From NCBI RefSeq assembly GCF_900090275.1, contig NZ_LT607755.1, positions 3,224,001 through 3,288,000 of the forward strand: DNA of 64,000 bases, read 5' to 3'. The DNA is from Micromonospora zamorensis (GTDB lineage Bacteria > Actinomycetota > Actinomycetes > Mycobacteriales > Micromonosporaceae). Made by a program: the position numbers and the translations under genes. Positions 51,199 to 60,362 of the stretch are shown one piece after another; within the stretch, counting starts at the first letter, position 1, and each line of letters opens with the position of its first letter. Under the pieces are notes generated by a model. That model was not told the origin of the DNA, made no database searches, and saw nothing but the letters and a program-made list of their open reading frames with translations.

Positions 51199-52277
51199 CC
51201 CGCCACCTCCTCCAGCGCGGCGGCCAGCAACGCGGTGGTCACCGGCCAGTCGGTCAGGGTGTCGCGCCGGGCCAGAGCGGCACGCCGCAGTCGAGCCCGC
51301 AGCGGGTCGTCGGTCAGCCAGCGGGTCAACGCGTTGGCCAGCGCGGCGGGGTCGTCCGGGGCGACGAGCAGGCCAGGCCGGTCACCGCCGGGCGTGTGAC
51401 CGAGCGCCTCCGGCAACCCGCCGACCTCGGTGGCGAGCACCGGCAGGCCGCGCGCCAGCGCCTCGGTGACGACCATCCCGTACGTCTCGCCCCGCGACGG
51501 CAGGACCAGCAGGTCGGAGTCGGCGTACGCGGCGTCCAGCGCCGCTGCGGTCAGCGGACCGACGAGGCGCACCCGCTCGGTGAGGCCGGCGCCCGTGAGC
51601 CGTTCCCGCAGCCGCCGCACGAGGTCCGGCTCCCGGGTCAGGGTGCCCGCGCACACCATCGTCCAGCGCAGCCCGACCAGCGTGGACAACGCGTCGACCA
51701 GCACGTCGTGCCCCTTGTGGTGGGTGACGGCCGCGACGCAGAGCAGCCGGTCGCCGGTGACCGAGCCGGGTGCCGGCGGTGCCGGCCGCACCCCGGGAGG
51801 CGCCGCCCGGATCCGGTCGGCGAGCGCCGGATGGCGGGCCACCAGGTGACGGCGGGTCCACTCGCTGGTGGTGACGACGGCCCGGGCGGTGGTCAGCGCC
51901 CGGGCCTCCGCCGCGTCGTCGAACGGCAGGTGCACGAGGACGACCAGGCGCAGCCGGCGGGCATGCGGCACGAGCAGGTCCGGCACTGTCGAGGCGATCA
52001 GGCCGTCGAGCAGCACCACGGCGTCGTCGGGCGTGGCGTCGAGCAGCTCGGTCAGCTTCGCCCGGTCGACCGGGTCGGGGGCCGGCCACGCGCCGGGCAC
52101 CGGGTGCTCGCGCACCGACCAGCCGCGCTCACCGAGCCCCGCGCAGACCCGCCGGTCGTACGTGTTGCCACCGCTGGGAGTGGCCACGTCGTCGATGTCA
52201 CCGGGCAGGACGACGTGCACCGTGCGGAAGGTCGTGTCCGACTCGCCGGTGGACGCCGTCCGACCGGCATCGATCAC
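51195..52277 (-). CDS. GT4-family glycosyltransferase
   Basis: A 360-residue GT-B enzyme. The N-terminal domain has the acceptor-side loop [20 protein letters not shown] (G-G-x-x). The C-terminal domain has [20 protein letters not shown] (donor phosphate region) and [20 protein letters not shown], the E-x7-E retaining motif that binds the sugar nucleotide. It is cytoplasmic or membrane-peripheral. GTG 52277 overlaps the stop of the pterin-synthase-like gene. Donor and acceptor are unknown. Confidence 0.88.
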   Translation of the reverse strand: MIDAGRTASTGESDTTFRTVHVVLPGDIDDVATPSGGNTYDRRVCAGLGERGWSVREHPVPGAWPAPDPVDRAKLTELLDATPDDAVVLLDGLIASTVPDLLVPHARRLRLVVLVHLPFDDAAEARALTTARAVVTTSEWTRRHLVARHPALADRIRAAPPGVRPAPPAPGSVTGDRLLCVAAVTHHKGHDVLVDALSTLVGLRWTMVCAGTLTREPDLVRRLRERLTGAGLTERVRLVGPLTAAALDAAYADSDLLVLPSRGETYGMVVTEALARGLPVLATEVGGLPEALGHTPGGDRPGLLVAPDDPAALANALTRWLTDDPLRARLRRAALARRDTLTDWPVTTALLAAALEEVAG

Positions 52278-52678
52278 AGCGAACGCTCGTAGCTCGCCCA
52301 GGCGATGTGCGACTCGTGCAGCGTGACGGTGATGCCGGTGAGGTCACGCGCCCCCGCGCCCAGGTCACCGGCGTGGACCCGCTCGACCAGCCGGTCCGCG
52401 ATGGTGCGGGCCAGCACCTCGGTGGTCGTGTTCACCCCGGCGAAGGCCGGCTCGTCGTCGAGGTTGCGGTAGGTCAGCTCGCCCAGCACGGCCCGCAGCT
52501 GCTCGGTGGCCAGGCCGATGTCGACCACGATTCCGTCGGCGTCCAGGTCGGGCCTGCGGAACGTCGCGTCCACCACGAAGGTGGCTCCGTGCAGACGCTG
52601 GGCCGGGCCGAACACGTCGCCCCGGAAACTGTGGGCGATCATCATGTGATCCCGAACGGTCACGCTGAACACTGTCAC
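52274..52678 (-). CDS. 6-pyruvoyltetrahydropterin synthase/QueD homologue with altered active site
   Basis: A 134-residue T-fold protein: [70 protein letters not shown] and [16 protein letters not shown]. Aligned to E. coli QueD, zinc ligand His16 and His31 (here His30) remain, but the third (His33) is Ala32. The catalytic Cys27 is Ala26, and the Asp70-His71 pair is Thr69-Tyr70. The substrate-anchoring Glu near the end is kept. Normal PTPS/QueD chemistry should be impossible, while a pterin or purine-like ligand may still bind. GTG 52678 overlaps the dehydrogenase stop (GTGA). Confidence 0.88.
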   Translation of the reverse strand: MTVFSVTVRDHMMIAHSFRGDVFGPAQRLHGATFVVDATFRRPDLDADGIVVDIGLATEQLRAVLGELTYRNLDDEPAFAGVNTTTEVLARTIADRLVERVHAGDLGAGARDLTGITVTLHESHIAWASYERSL

Positions 52679-53658
52679 TCCCCGTCGTCGTAGGTGATGA
52701 GGTGGCAGAGCGCGGGCAGGTCGCCCGTGCTCAGTCTGGCAAGCACGTCGGGCAGCTCCGCGAACCGGGACGCACCGGTGATCAGGGCGTCGAAGGCCGG
52801 GTCGTCGAGCAGGTCGAGGGCGAGCGCCAGCCGGTCGGCGTAGCTGCGCCGCCCACGCCGGGCGGGCGCGACCATGCCGACCTGGCTGCTGCGTACGCTC
52901 AACCGGCCGGAGTGGAACGCCCCACCCAGCGACACCTGCACCTGGCGGTCGCCGTACCAGCTCAGCTCGATGACAGTGCCCTCCGGCGCGAGCAGGTCCA
53001 GCGAGCGTTGCAGGCCGGCACTGGTGGCGCTGGCGTGCACCACGAGGTCCCGGTCGCCGGTCGCGTCGTCCGGTTGGGCGAACTCGACACCGAGCGCGCC
53101 GGCCACCCCGGCCCGCCGGGCGTCGGTGTCGACCAGCTCGACGTGCACGCCGGGAAAACGGGCGAGCAGCGCGGCGACACAGCAGCCCACCATGCCCGCA
53201 CCCACGACGGTGACCCGGTCGCCGACCAGTGGTGCCGCGTCCCACAGCGCGTTGACGGCGGTCTCCACCGTGCCGGCGAGCACCGCCCGGGCCGGAGGCA
53301 CCCCGTCCGGCACGGGCACCACGGCGGTGGCCGGCACGACGTACGCACTCTGGTGCGGGTGCAGGCAGAAGACCGTGCGCCCGAGCAGGTCCGGCGGGCC
53401 CTGCTCGACCACGCCGACACTGAGATAGCCGTACTTCACCGGGCCGGGGAAGTCACCCTCCTGAAAGGGCGCGCGCATGGCGGCGTGCTGGTCGGCGGGC
53501 ACCCGGCCGGCGAAGACCAGCGTCTCGGTGCCCCGGCTGACCCCCGAGTACCGGGCCCGGACCAGCACCTCGTCGGGCCCCGGAGCGGGCAGCGTCACAG
53601 GCCGGATCTCCGCCGCGCCGGGCTCACGCACCCAGCAGGCGTACGCCTCGCGGTTCAC
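52675..53658 (-). CDS. Zinc-type alcohol dehydrogenase superfamily, BchC-like
   Basis: A 327-residue medium-chain dehydrogenase. The N-terminal domain contains [20 protein letters not shown], where SRGTE replaces the usual catalytic C-x-x-D/T-x-x. This is the pattern in BchC-type dehydrogenases. The Rossmann loop is [20 protein letters not shown] and the NAD Asp follows in [12 protein letters not shown]. The catalytic zinc ligands of classical ADH are not evident. GTG 53658 has a GAGG about nine bases upstream. It is the first gene of the operon that runs to 47927, with a likely promoter at 53730-53757. Confidence 0.84.
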   Translation of the reverse strand: MNREAYACWVREPGAAEIRPVTLPAPGPDEVLVRARYSGVSRGTETLVFAGRVPADQHAAMRAPFQEGDFPGPVKYGYLSVGVVEQGPPDLLGRTVFCLHPHQSAYVVPATAVVPVPDGVPPARAVLAGTVETAVNALWDAAPLVGDRVTVVGAGMVGCCVAALLARFPGVHVELVDTDARRAGVAGALGVEFAQPDDATGDRDLVVHASATSAGLQRSLDLLAPEGTVIELSWYGDRQVQVSLGGAFHSGRLSVRSSQVGMVAPARRGRRSYADRLALALDLLDDPAFDALITGASRFAELPDVLARLSTGDLPALCHLITYDDGE

Positions 53659-53729
53659 CGTCGCGCACCTCACCTCTTGCTCGAGGCCGCACCGAGCGGC
53701 CAGGCTTCCGTGCCCCTCCCGGGTTGTCG

Positions 53730-53757
53730 ATCATAAACACGGAGCGGAGGTGTCCAC
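53730..53757 (-). promoter_or_regulatory. Promoter of the dehydrogenase-to-RibD operon
   Basis: On the reverse strand GTGGAC (53757-53752) and a strong -10 TATGAT (53735-53730) are 16 bases apart. They lie 72 bases upstream of the dehydrogenase start. The 137-base gap to the DUF2804 stop shows no other feature. Confidence 0.55.
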
Positions 53758-53795
53758 AGTTCGAAGTGGTCCGATGACGGCTGACCACGCGACTG

Positions 53796-54785
53796 CTACC
53801 AGCGGTTGCGCGCCTCCTCGGCCCAGCCGACGAGCCCGTCGAGGCTCACCTTCGTCCCGTCGTCCGTCTTCGCCCAGCCGGAGAAGTGCCCGAAACACTG
53901 GTGGGTCTCGTTCGCGACGACACCCAGGTTGGTGCGGGCAACCTTCTCGTGGAACGGCTGGAACTCGGCCTCGACCCGTTCCCCGCTGATCCGCCACGGG
54001 CGAAGCCAGTCCGACCGGTCGTAGGTCCAGCGCAGTTCCTCGCCGATCTTGTGCAACCGGCCGTCGACGAACAGGCCGTTCTCGGTGACCCCGGTGCCGT
54101 CAGTCCACTGACCGCCGAGCTGGATCGCCCGTCCCGGTGCCGCACCGGCGGCCCAGTTCCACGTGATCGCGTACGGCCATCTGCCGCGACCGTGGTCCAG
54201 CACGGCGAACGCGTCCGGCCCACCGATCTCGTACTTCTGGCCGTGCAGTTCCAGTGTGCCGAGGACAGGGCGGCCGACGTCCTTGACCGTGTACTGGAAT
54301 CGCGTAGGGCTCCACGGCACGACCACGCCGAGCGACTCGTGACCGGCCGGCAACGGCACGTCCACCTCCAGCCGCACTCCGGGGGCGCTCGCCGAGATGG
54401 CGGTGCCGTCCGGGCGCTGAGCGATCCGGATCGCCAGGCCACCGCCCTGTGCACGAACCTCGCCCACGCCGCTGTGCGGCGGTAGTACCGTTCCGCGCGC
54501 CAGCGGCACCACCACGTCGGCCTTCGTCTCGGTGCCGCTGTCCCGGTCGAGCACATAGACGCTGTGCACGCCGGCGTAGTCCAGCGACGAGGCGACCAGC
54601 CCGACGATGTGCTGCGGCGTCACGATGCCCCAGTACTCCCACCGCTTGGTCCGGCCCCAGCCGCGCAGGTTCGCGGTGTGCAGCGGGCGGCGTGTCCAGC
54701 CGACCGCCGCAGGATTGAGCCGCCCGCCCGGTTGGCACAGCTCGGCAGGTGAGGACAGTTCGCGTTCGTGGGTCACGAGGTGCAC
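53796..54785 (-). CDS. DUF2804 domain protein
   Basis: A 329-residue protein of the DUF2804 family. Recognisable segments are LCQPGGRLNPAAVGWTRRPL, RTKRWEYWGIVTPQHIVGLV, VLDHGRGRWPYAITWNWAAG and GQWTDGTGVTENGLFVDGRL. The D-x-G-R-G-x-W-P-Y-x-x-x-W-x-W motif is the family core. It is predicted to be a beta-rich, lipocalin-like fold; the function is unknown, with no signal peptide visible. It is upstream of, and on the same strand as, the 53.7-47.9 kb operon, but is separated by that operon's promoter, so it is probably independent. Confidence 0.85.
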   Translation of the reverse strand: MHLVTHERELSSPAELCQPGGRLNPAAVGWTRRPLHTANLRGWGRTKRWEYWGIVTPQHIVGLVASSLDYAGVHSVYVLDRDSGTETKADVVVPLARGTVLPPHSGVGEVRAQGGGLAIRIAQRPDGTAISASAPGVRLEVDVPLPAGHESLGVVVPWSPTRFQYTVKDVGRPVLGTLELHGQKYEIGGPDAFAVLDHGRGRWPYAITWNWAAGAAPGRAIQLGGQWTDGTGVTENGLFVDGRLHKIGEELRWTYDRSDWLRPWRISGERVEAEFQPFHEKVARTNLGVVANETHQCFGHFSGWAKTDDGTKVSLDGLVGWAEEARNRW

Positions 54786-55068
54786 GATAGCCCCGCCACC
54801 CTCCGAGACACCCGACCACAGGGTCGGTGGTGCCGCCTGGAAGGGCTTCGCCAGCTGCGGGTGCTACCAGCTGCGCACTCGCCAGAGTTCCACCACAGCT
54901 GGCCGCATCCCGCAGCCGGCGGGCTGACAGGTCCGGGACTTGGCCGGGTCCCATACCTGCTCGCCGGTCGGCGTCCGGCTCGGCCTGCCGGAGCACCTTT
55001 TGACTCAACTCGTTCTAAGTGAGCCATAACGGAGGCTATCCGGACCAAGAAGTCTGGTCAACGGCAGC
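54786..55068. other. Gap without a recognised gene
   Basis: About 280 bases between DUF2804 and the ROK operator. It contains a GACCA...TGGTC inverted repeat (about 55043-55059) that may belong to the ROK promoter. I see no coding sequence with credible homology. Confidence 0.4.
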
Positions 55069-55094
55069 ATTTAAGACTGTTTCCGTCCTTAAAT
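55069..55094. promoter_or_regulatory. Inverted repeat operator upstream of the ROK regulator
   Basis: ATTTAAGACTG (55069-55079) and CGTCCTTAAAT (55084-55094) form an imperfect palindrome (9 of 11 pairs) with a TTTC spacer, 15 bases before the ROK start. The AT-rich arms stand out in this GC-rich DNA. It is probably an autoregulatory site. Confidence 0.55.
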
Positions 55095-55109
55095 CGGTAT
55101 GCTCGACGC

Positions 55110-56330
55110 ATGACGCGTGCTGTCCCCGCCCCACCGAGCGGCACCCCCGGCAACGAGCGACTTGTCCTCGCCGCGCTGCGGGGCGGAGCCGTTCTCAGCC
55201 GGACCGAGTTGAGTGCCACGACCGGCCTGCCGAAGACGACGGTGACCGGCATCGCCAATCGCCTCCTGCAACGGGGCATGGTCGTCGAGCACACCGCCGA
55301 CACCGGACGACGGCATCGCAGTCGCGGCCGACCCGCGAGTGGCCTCGCGCTGGCGGACCCCGGCGGCCTGGTCGCCGCCCTGTGCTTCAGCCACACCACG
55401 ATCCGGGCCGCGGCGGTCGGCTGGGACGGCACCTTTGCCGCCCACCGGCAACGCGACATCGGTGGCGATCGCGACCAGCAACGCGTGCTCGACCGAGGGC
55501 TGCGCCTGCTCGAAGAGGCGTTCGCCGAGGCGGGGTCGACGCCGGAGCAGGCCGACTTTGCCGTCATCGGCGTTCCGGCAGCCTTCGAACGGGGGGTCGG
55601 GGCGGCATTCGGCCGGATGCCCGACGCCGCCCGCGAGGCCGTACCCGAGCTCGCAAAGGTCTTCGGTTGGTTTCGCTCAGACCCGCAGCCCATGGTCACC
55701 GAACGCCTGGGCATCCCGACGGCGGCGGAGAACTACGCCAACCTCGCAGCGCTGGGCGAGGCGACCGCCGGGGCGGGGCGCGGCCTGGACGACCTCATCT
55801 ACATCAAGCTGGTCGAGGGGGTCGGCGCCGGGCTGGTCCTCGGTGGCCGACTGCACCGAGGTGCGCGCGGCCTGGCTGGGGAACTGGCGCATGTGCAGGT
55901 GCTTCCCAACGGACGATGGTGCCTCTGCGGAAGTCGCGGCTGCCTCGCGGTGACGTACGGCGACTTCGTGGAAACGATCGGCTCGACCTACCCGCAACCG
56001 ATGACTGTCGCCGACATCCGCGAGCTCGCGGCTGCGGGCGAGGTGGGCACCCGACGCATCCTGGCGGACCTCGGTCGGGGCTTCGGGCGAGTGCTCGCCG
56101 ACGTCTGCGTGCTGCTCAGCCCGGAGGCAATCATCGTGGACGGAGCGCTCGGCGCGGCGGCAGAACCGTTTGTCGCCGGCATGCGCGAAGCGATGGACCA
56201 GCGCATGCCGAGCGTCATGGCGGAGTCCGTGCAGCTGCTCACCGGCGAGCTCGGGGAACGGGCCGAGCTGCTCGGTGCGGTCGCGCTCGCTCGGGCGGGA
56301 CAACTGCCCGCCGCGACCGTCAGCCGGTAA
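55110..56330 (+). CDS. ROK-family transcriptional regulator
   Basis: A 406-residue protein. The N-terminal winged helix-turn-helix is LSRTELSATTGLPKTTVTGI followed by ANRLLQRGMVVE. The sugar-kinase-like ROK domain has LIYIKLVEGVGAGLVLGGRL and GLAGELAHVQVLPNGRWCLC, then GSRGCLAV. G-E-x-x-H and C-x-C-G-x-x-G-C are the zinc-binding ROK signature. It should repress genes until a sugar or sugar phosphate binds. The obvious downstream targets are the two secreted esterases and perhaps itself, through the 55069 palindrome. Confidence 0.9.
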   Translation: MTRAVPAPPSGTPGNERLVLAALRGGAVLSRTELSATTGLPKTTVTGIANRLLQRGMVVEHTADTGRRHRSRGRPASGLALADPGGLVAALCFSHTTIRAAAVGWDGTFAAHRQRDIGGDRDQQRVLDRGLRLLEEAFAEAGSTPEQADFAVIGVPAAFERGVGAAFGRMPDAAREAVPELAKVFGWFRSDPQPMVTERLGIPTAAENYANLAALGEATAGAGRGLDDLIYIKLVEGVGAGLVLGGRLHRGARGLAGELAHVQVLPNGRWCLCGSRGCLAVTYGDFVETIGSTYPQPMTVADIRELAAAGEVGTRRILADLGRGFGRVLADVCVLLSPEAIIVDGALGAAAEPFVAGMREAMDQRMPSVMAESVQLLTGELGERAELLGAVALARAGQLPAATVSR

Positions 56331-56342
56331 CGGACGGGTCAC

Positions 56343-56385
56343 GGACGCAGCGCGTCCGCAACACCAAATTCACCCTGGTGTTGCG
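56343..56385. terminator. Double hairpin after the ROK gene
   Basis: GGACGC/GCGTCC (about 56343-56357) is followed by the perfect 10-bp inverted repeat CGCAACACCA (56357-56366) and TGGTGTTGCG (56376-56385). It starts 13 bases after the ROK stop, so a terminator is likely. The second repeat could also be an operator for the esterase. The remaining bases to 56658 form a long leader with no gene that I can support. Confidence 0.55.
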
Positions 56386-56658
56386 AAGTCTCCTGGTAGC
56401 GGTAATGTTCTGCCGGACAACAAAGCCTTCCTCCGTCCTCGGCCGGTCGGGGGAAGCGCCAGCGTCGCGACCGTTCCACTCCGGCTCCTTGCCCGGTACT
56501 CGCCTGAACCGTCGCCTGGCCTCCTTCACGGGCCGGTGCATTCGTTGATCCGATGCACCTCCCGTTCACGTGGACTCCCCCGTCCACGACAACCTGCGGC
56601 ACCGGACCGGTGCGAGCCGGGGACCTCCCCTGCCGCAAAAATGGAGGTACGACCACCG

Positions 56659-58293
56659 ATGAAGATCCGACCCACCGCTCGATGGGTGGCGGGGGTGTCA
56701 GCCGCAGCGACTGTTGCCCTGGCCGTCACCGCAGGCCCACCCGCCATGGCAAATTTCGCCAGCGCCTCACGCGGCGCCAGCACCTACCCCGGCCAGTCCC
56801 CCGTCGTCCAGACCGACAAGGGTGCGGTCCGTGGCGAGGCCAAGAGCATGGTGACCTCCTTCAAGGGCATCCCCTTCGCCGCGCCGCCGACCGGCGACCT
56901 TCGCTGGAAGGCACCGCAGCCGGCCGCCAGGTGGAAGGCCACGAGGGACGCGACACAGTTCGGGGCTTCCTGCGTACAGGGCACCGGCTGGGATCCCGGA
57001 TATGACAAGCCCACGCTGACCGAGGACTGCCTCTACCTCAACGTGTACCGCCCCAGCACCGCCTCAAAGAAGAACCTCCCGGTCTTCTTCTGGATCCACG
57101 GCGGCGGCAACTTCGCCGGCGCAGGGCGCGACACCAACCCGGACAAGTTCGTGACGCGGGAGGACGTCGTCTACGTCACGATCAACTACCGGCTCGGCGC
57201 CATGGGCTACCTCGTGAACCCGGCCCTTGAGGCGGACAACCGCGACGGCTCGGCCGGCAACTTCGCGATCCTGGACCAGCAGGCGGCTCTGCGCTGGGTG
57301 CAGAAGAACATCAAGGCGTTCGGCGGCAACCCCGACAACGTCACAGTTGCCGGGCAGTCCGCGGGCGCCGGCAACACGGCCGTGCAGCTTGCCTCGCCCA
57401 CCGCGCGAGGTCTCTTCGACCGCGCCATCCTCCAGAGCGGAGGCGGCAGTCCTCTGCGGACGTTGCCGGCGGCCCGAGAGAGCGGCGAGCAGTTCAGCGC
57501 CGAAATCGGCTGCCCGACGGGCGCGGGCCAGGTCGACTGCCTTCGCTCGAAGAGCCCCACCGAGATCCTCGCGGCGCAGGCCAAGGTCCGTCAGTCGGGC
57601 GCCGTCGCCGGCACTCGCGTCGTGCCGACCGATCCGATCGAGCTGATGAAGACCGGCAAGCTGACCGACCTGCCGGTCCTGGTCGGCGGCACCTCCGACG
57701 AGTCGCAGCAGAGTGTCTTCGCCGCGTACGACTACCTCGACAAGCCGCTCACCACCGCACAGCTCAACACCCTGATCTCCACCACGTACCCGAATGGTGT
57801 CGACCAGATCCGTGCCACCTACCCGGTGGTGAACTACAAGTCGCCCACCGTCACCTGGGGTGCGATCCAGAGCGACCAGCGTGCGTGTCGGGATCAGACG
57901 CTGCGCGAGCGGCTGGCGAAGGACACCAGGACCTACGCCTACGAGTTCGCCGAGAAGAATGGCCCGGCCTTCGTCTCGATCTGGCGCCTCAACACCGACT
58001 ACCCCTTCGGTGCCACCCACGTGAACGACCTCGGCTACCTCTGGGACTACCTCGGCACGGCCCTGCCCTTCAGCGGCGAGCAGGTCGACCTGTCCAACCA
58101 GATGATCAGCTACTGGGGCAGCTTCGCCCGCGACGGTAACCCGAACGTGCAGTTCGCGCCGACCTGGCCCCGGTACGCCCCGCAGGGTGACCTCCTGCAG
58201 TTCGCGGCACCCAGCGCCCAGCGGGTCGCCGACACCAAGGTCGGCGAATCGCACAACTGCTCGGTGTGGGACGCGGTCAGTCCCGCTGTCTGA
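56659..58293 (+). CDS. Secreted type-B carboxylesterase 1
   Basis: A 544-residue esterase with a signal peptide (MKIRPTARWVAGVSAAATVA..., cleavage near AMA-N). Family marks are FKGIPFAAPPTGDLRWKAPQ, LTEDCLYLNVYRP, the oxyanion loop FFWIHGGGNFAGAG, nucleophile Ser234 in VTVAGQSAGAGN, acid in VGGTSDESQQSVF and His in GATHVNDLGYLW. It hydrolyses carboxylic esters outside the cell; the natural substrate is unknown. ATG 56659 starts the signal peptide, with GGAGG eleven bases upstream. A homologous esterase follows 118 bases later. Confidence 0.92.
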   Translation: MKIRPTARWVAGVSAAATVALAVTAGPPAMANFASASRGASTYPGQSPVVQTDKGAVRGEAKSMVTSFKGIPFAAPPTGDLRWKAPQPAARWKATRDATQFGASCVQGTGWDPGYDKPTLTEDCLYLNVYRPSTASKKNLPVFFWIHGGGNFAGAGRDTNPDKFVTREDVVYVTINYRLGAMGYLVNPALEADNRDGSAGNFAILDQQAALRWVQKNIKAFGGNPDNVTVAGQSAGAGNTAVQLASPTARGLFDRAILQSGGGSPLRTLPAARESGEQFSAEIGCPTGAGQVDCLRSKSPTEILAAQAKVRQSGAVAGTRVVPTDPIELMKTGKLTDLPVLVGGTSDESQQSVFAAYDYLDKPLTTAQLNTLISTTYPNGVDQIRATYPVVNYKSPTVTWGAIQSDQRACRDQTLRERLAKDTRTYAYEFAEKNGPAFVSIWRLNTDYPFGATHVNDLGYLWDYLGTALPFSGEQVDLSNQMISYWGSFARDGNPNVQFAPTWPRYAPQGDLLQFAAPSAQRVADTKVGESHNCSVWDAVSPAV

Positions 58294-58411
58294 CCACGTC
58301 AGCGAGGTCCGCGAAATGGTGCCTCGGCACCACCTCGCGTATCCCGGCAACGAGCGCTTCGGCAAGCAACAGCTGCGTACACCCCTTCGATCGACCGAAA
58401 AGGACTAATTC

Positions 58412-59995
58412 GTGAGAAGTTTCCCCAAGCGTCGCCTGGCCACCTGGGCTGCCGCCGTGATCGCCCCTGTGCTGCTGCTCGGCGCGGGCGCCAGCGCCGT
58501 CGCCCAGGCGGACAGCAAGGGCGACGGACGCGGCGGTGACCCCGTCGTGCAGAGCCGGAACGGGCTCGTCCGTGGCGTCGCGACGAACCAGTTCGACCAG
58601 TTCCTCGGCCTGCCGTACGCGGCACCCCCCGTACGCGACCTGCGGTTCGCCCCTCCGGCCGCGCCGGAGTCGTGGCGGGGAATCCGGTCGGCCGATCAGC
58701 AGGCCCCGGCATGCGTGCAGTTCGAGCCGACCGGGATCCGCGAGGAGCAGGCCGTCAGCGAGGACTGCCTCTACCTCGACGTCTACCGGCCGAGCAAGGT
58801 CGCGAAGAACGCCAAGCTGCCGGTCATGCTCTGGTTCCACGGCGGTGGCCACACCCAGGGCACCGGCGTCATCTACGGCGGCGGAACGATGGCGGCCAAG
58901 ACCGACACCATCATCATCTCGATCAACTATCGCCTCGGGGCGCTCGGCTTCCTCGCCCACCCCGCGCTCAGCGCGGTCACGGACGGCGGCTCCGGCAACT
59001 ACGGCCGGATGGACCAGCTCGCGTCGATGAAGTGGGTCCGGGACAACATCGCCAACTTCGGCGGCGACCGGAACAACGTGACGATCTACGGCCAGTCCGC
59101 CGGCGGACAGGGCGTGTGCGACATGCTCGCCATGCCGGCCGCCAAGGGGCTGTTCCACAAGGCGATCGTGCAGAGCCAGCAGTGCCTGGCCACCCGCAAC
59201 ACGCTCGCGGTCGGCGAGCAGCGGGGTGTCGGGTTCGCCGAGTCGGTGGGTTGCACCGATGCCGCCACCGTTGTCAACTGCCTGCGCGCGGCGTGGCCCG
59301 GGAAGCTCGTCGCCAACCAGGCGAACTACCTCGGTAACTCCAAGGTGGGCGGCTCGCTGCTGCCCAAGTCGTTCGCCGACGCGTTCGCCGACGGCACCTG
59401 GAACAAGGTGCCGGTGATGTCCGGTACCACGCGCTCCGAGAACCGGCTCACCGAGACCGCCCTCGCCGGAATCACCGCGCAGGGCTACGTCGACACGATC
59501 AAGCGTGAGTACGGCGACAAGGCCGACCGCGTCCTCGCGACGTACCCGCTGAGCAAGTTCAAGAGCCCGTGGGACGCCATCACGCAGGTGCACACCGACG
59601 CTGGTCGCGCGTGCCAGACCGAGCAGGCCGCTCGGGTGATCTCGACCAAGACCCCGCTCTACCGCTACGAGTTCAACGACCCGACCTCGCCGACCCTGTA
59701 CGGGTTCCGCGTCCCGGGTGAGGATGTCTCCAACGGACACAGCGGCGAGCTGGCCTACCTGTTCGACTTCACTCTCGGCGAGCGGCCCCTCACCGCGCAG
59801 CAGAAGAAGCTGTCGGACCAGATGATGCGGTACTGGGGCGCCTTCGCCCACAACGGCAACCCGAACTACCGGGGTGCCCCGTCGTGGCCGACCTACGGCG
59901 GCGACGAGAACGTCATGCAGTTGCGCACCGGCGGAGCGAGCCGAGTGATCAACACCTTCGCGGCGGAGCACAACTGCGGCCTCTGGCTCAGCTGA
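58412..59995 (+). CDS. Secreted type-B carboxylesterase 2
   Basis: A 527-residue paralogue of the preceding esterase with its own signal peptide (RRLATWAAAVIAPVLLLGAG, cleavage near AQA-D). It has SEDCLYLDVYRPSK, MLWFHGGGHTQGTG, Ser229 in VTIYGQSAGGQGV, the acid in GTTRSENRLTET and His in DVSNGHSGELAYLF. Sequences have diverged strongly outside the motifs, so the duplication is old or the genes came together separately. The GTG start (58412) directly precedes the Arg/Lys-rich signal N-region. A terminator follows 33 bases after the stop. Confidence 0.92.
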   Translation: MRSFPKRRLATWAAAVIAPVLLLGAGASAVAQADSKGDGRGGDPVVQSRNGLVRGVATNQFDQFLGLPYAAPPVRDLRFAPPAAPESWRGIRSADQQAPACVQFEPTGIREEQAVSEDCLYLDVYRPSKVAKNAKLPVMLWFHGGGHTQGTGVIYGGGTMAAKTDTIIISINYRLGALGFLAHPALSAVTDGGSGNYGRMDQLASMKWVRDNIANFGGDRNNVTIYGQSAGGQGVCDMLAMPAAKGLFHKAIVQSQQCLATRNTLAVGEQRGVGFAESVGCTDAATVVNCLRAAWPGKLVANQANYLGNSKVGGSLLPKSFADAFADGTWNKVPVMSGTTRSENRLTETALAGITAQGYVDTIKREYGDKADRVLATYPLSKFKSPWDAITQVHTDAGRACQTEQAARVISTKTPLYRYEFNDPTSPTLYGFRVPGEDVSNGHSGELAYLFDFTLGERPLTAQQKKLSDQMMRYWGAFAHNGNPNYRGAPSWPTYGGDENVMQLRTGGASRVINTFAAEHNCGLWLS

Positions 59996-60028
59996 CCTCT
60001 TACCGCGCGCACCAATAAACAGAACAGT

Positions 60029-60058
60029 GCGGGCTCGCCCTCCACGGGGCGGGCCCGC
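60029..60058 (+). terminator. Hairpin terminator after esterase 2
   Basis: GCGGGCTCGCCC (60029-60040) pairs with GGGGCGGGCCCGC (60046-60058) around a short loop, with ATTGTTG following. It lies 33 bases after the esterase stop. Confidence 0.75.
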
Positions 60059-60065
60059 ATTGTTG

Positions 60066-60354
60066 CATCTCACCGATCGACTGCCGTCGGGGCTGCCTGC
60101 GCGGCGCCGCGGCGGTGCGGTGACCGCGCTGGACCTGGTCGCCACCCACCCCGGCGATGTTCGGTCTGTCGACGGAGGACGACGGCACCCGCGACGACCG
60201 CTGGTGTCGAAGAGTTCGTGGGCGATCACCGACTACCGCCCCGATCCGCCGCGCTCACCTCGGCATCGACCCGGATCGTGATCGCGGTCGGCGAGGAGTC
60301 TGCCGGGTACGGCGAACACTTGACGGACACATCGATGCGCCCTAGGTTCATACG
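60066..60354 (+). pseudogene. Alpha/beta-hydrolase remnant
   Basis: One frame encodes RRGGAVTALDLVATHPGDVR, the segment following the nucleophile elbow of small alpha/beta hydrolases. The same frame continues with SSWAITDYRPDP. A shifted frame continues ALTSASTRIVIAVGEESAGY, the strand before the catalytic Asp/His region, and ends at a TAG near 60354. The nucleophile serine, the cap and the C-terminus are missing or scrambled. The family recognition is from memory of actinobacterial sequences. Confidence 0.5.
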
Positions 60355-60362
60355 ACATCAGA

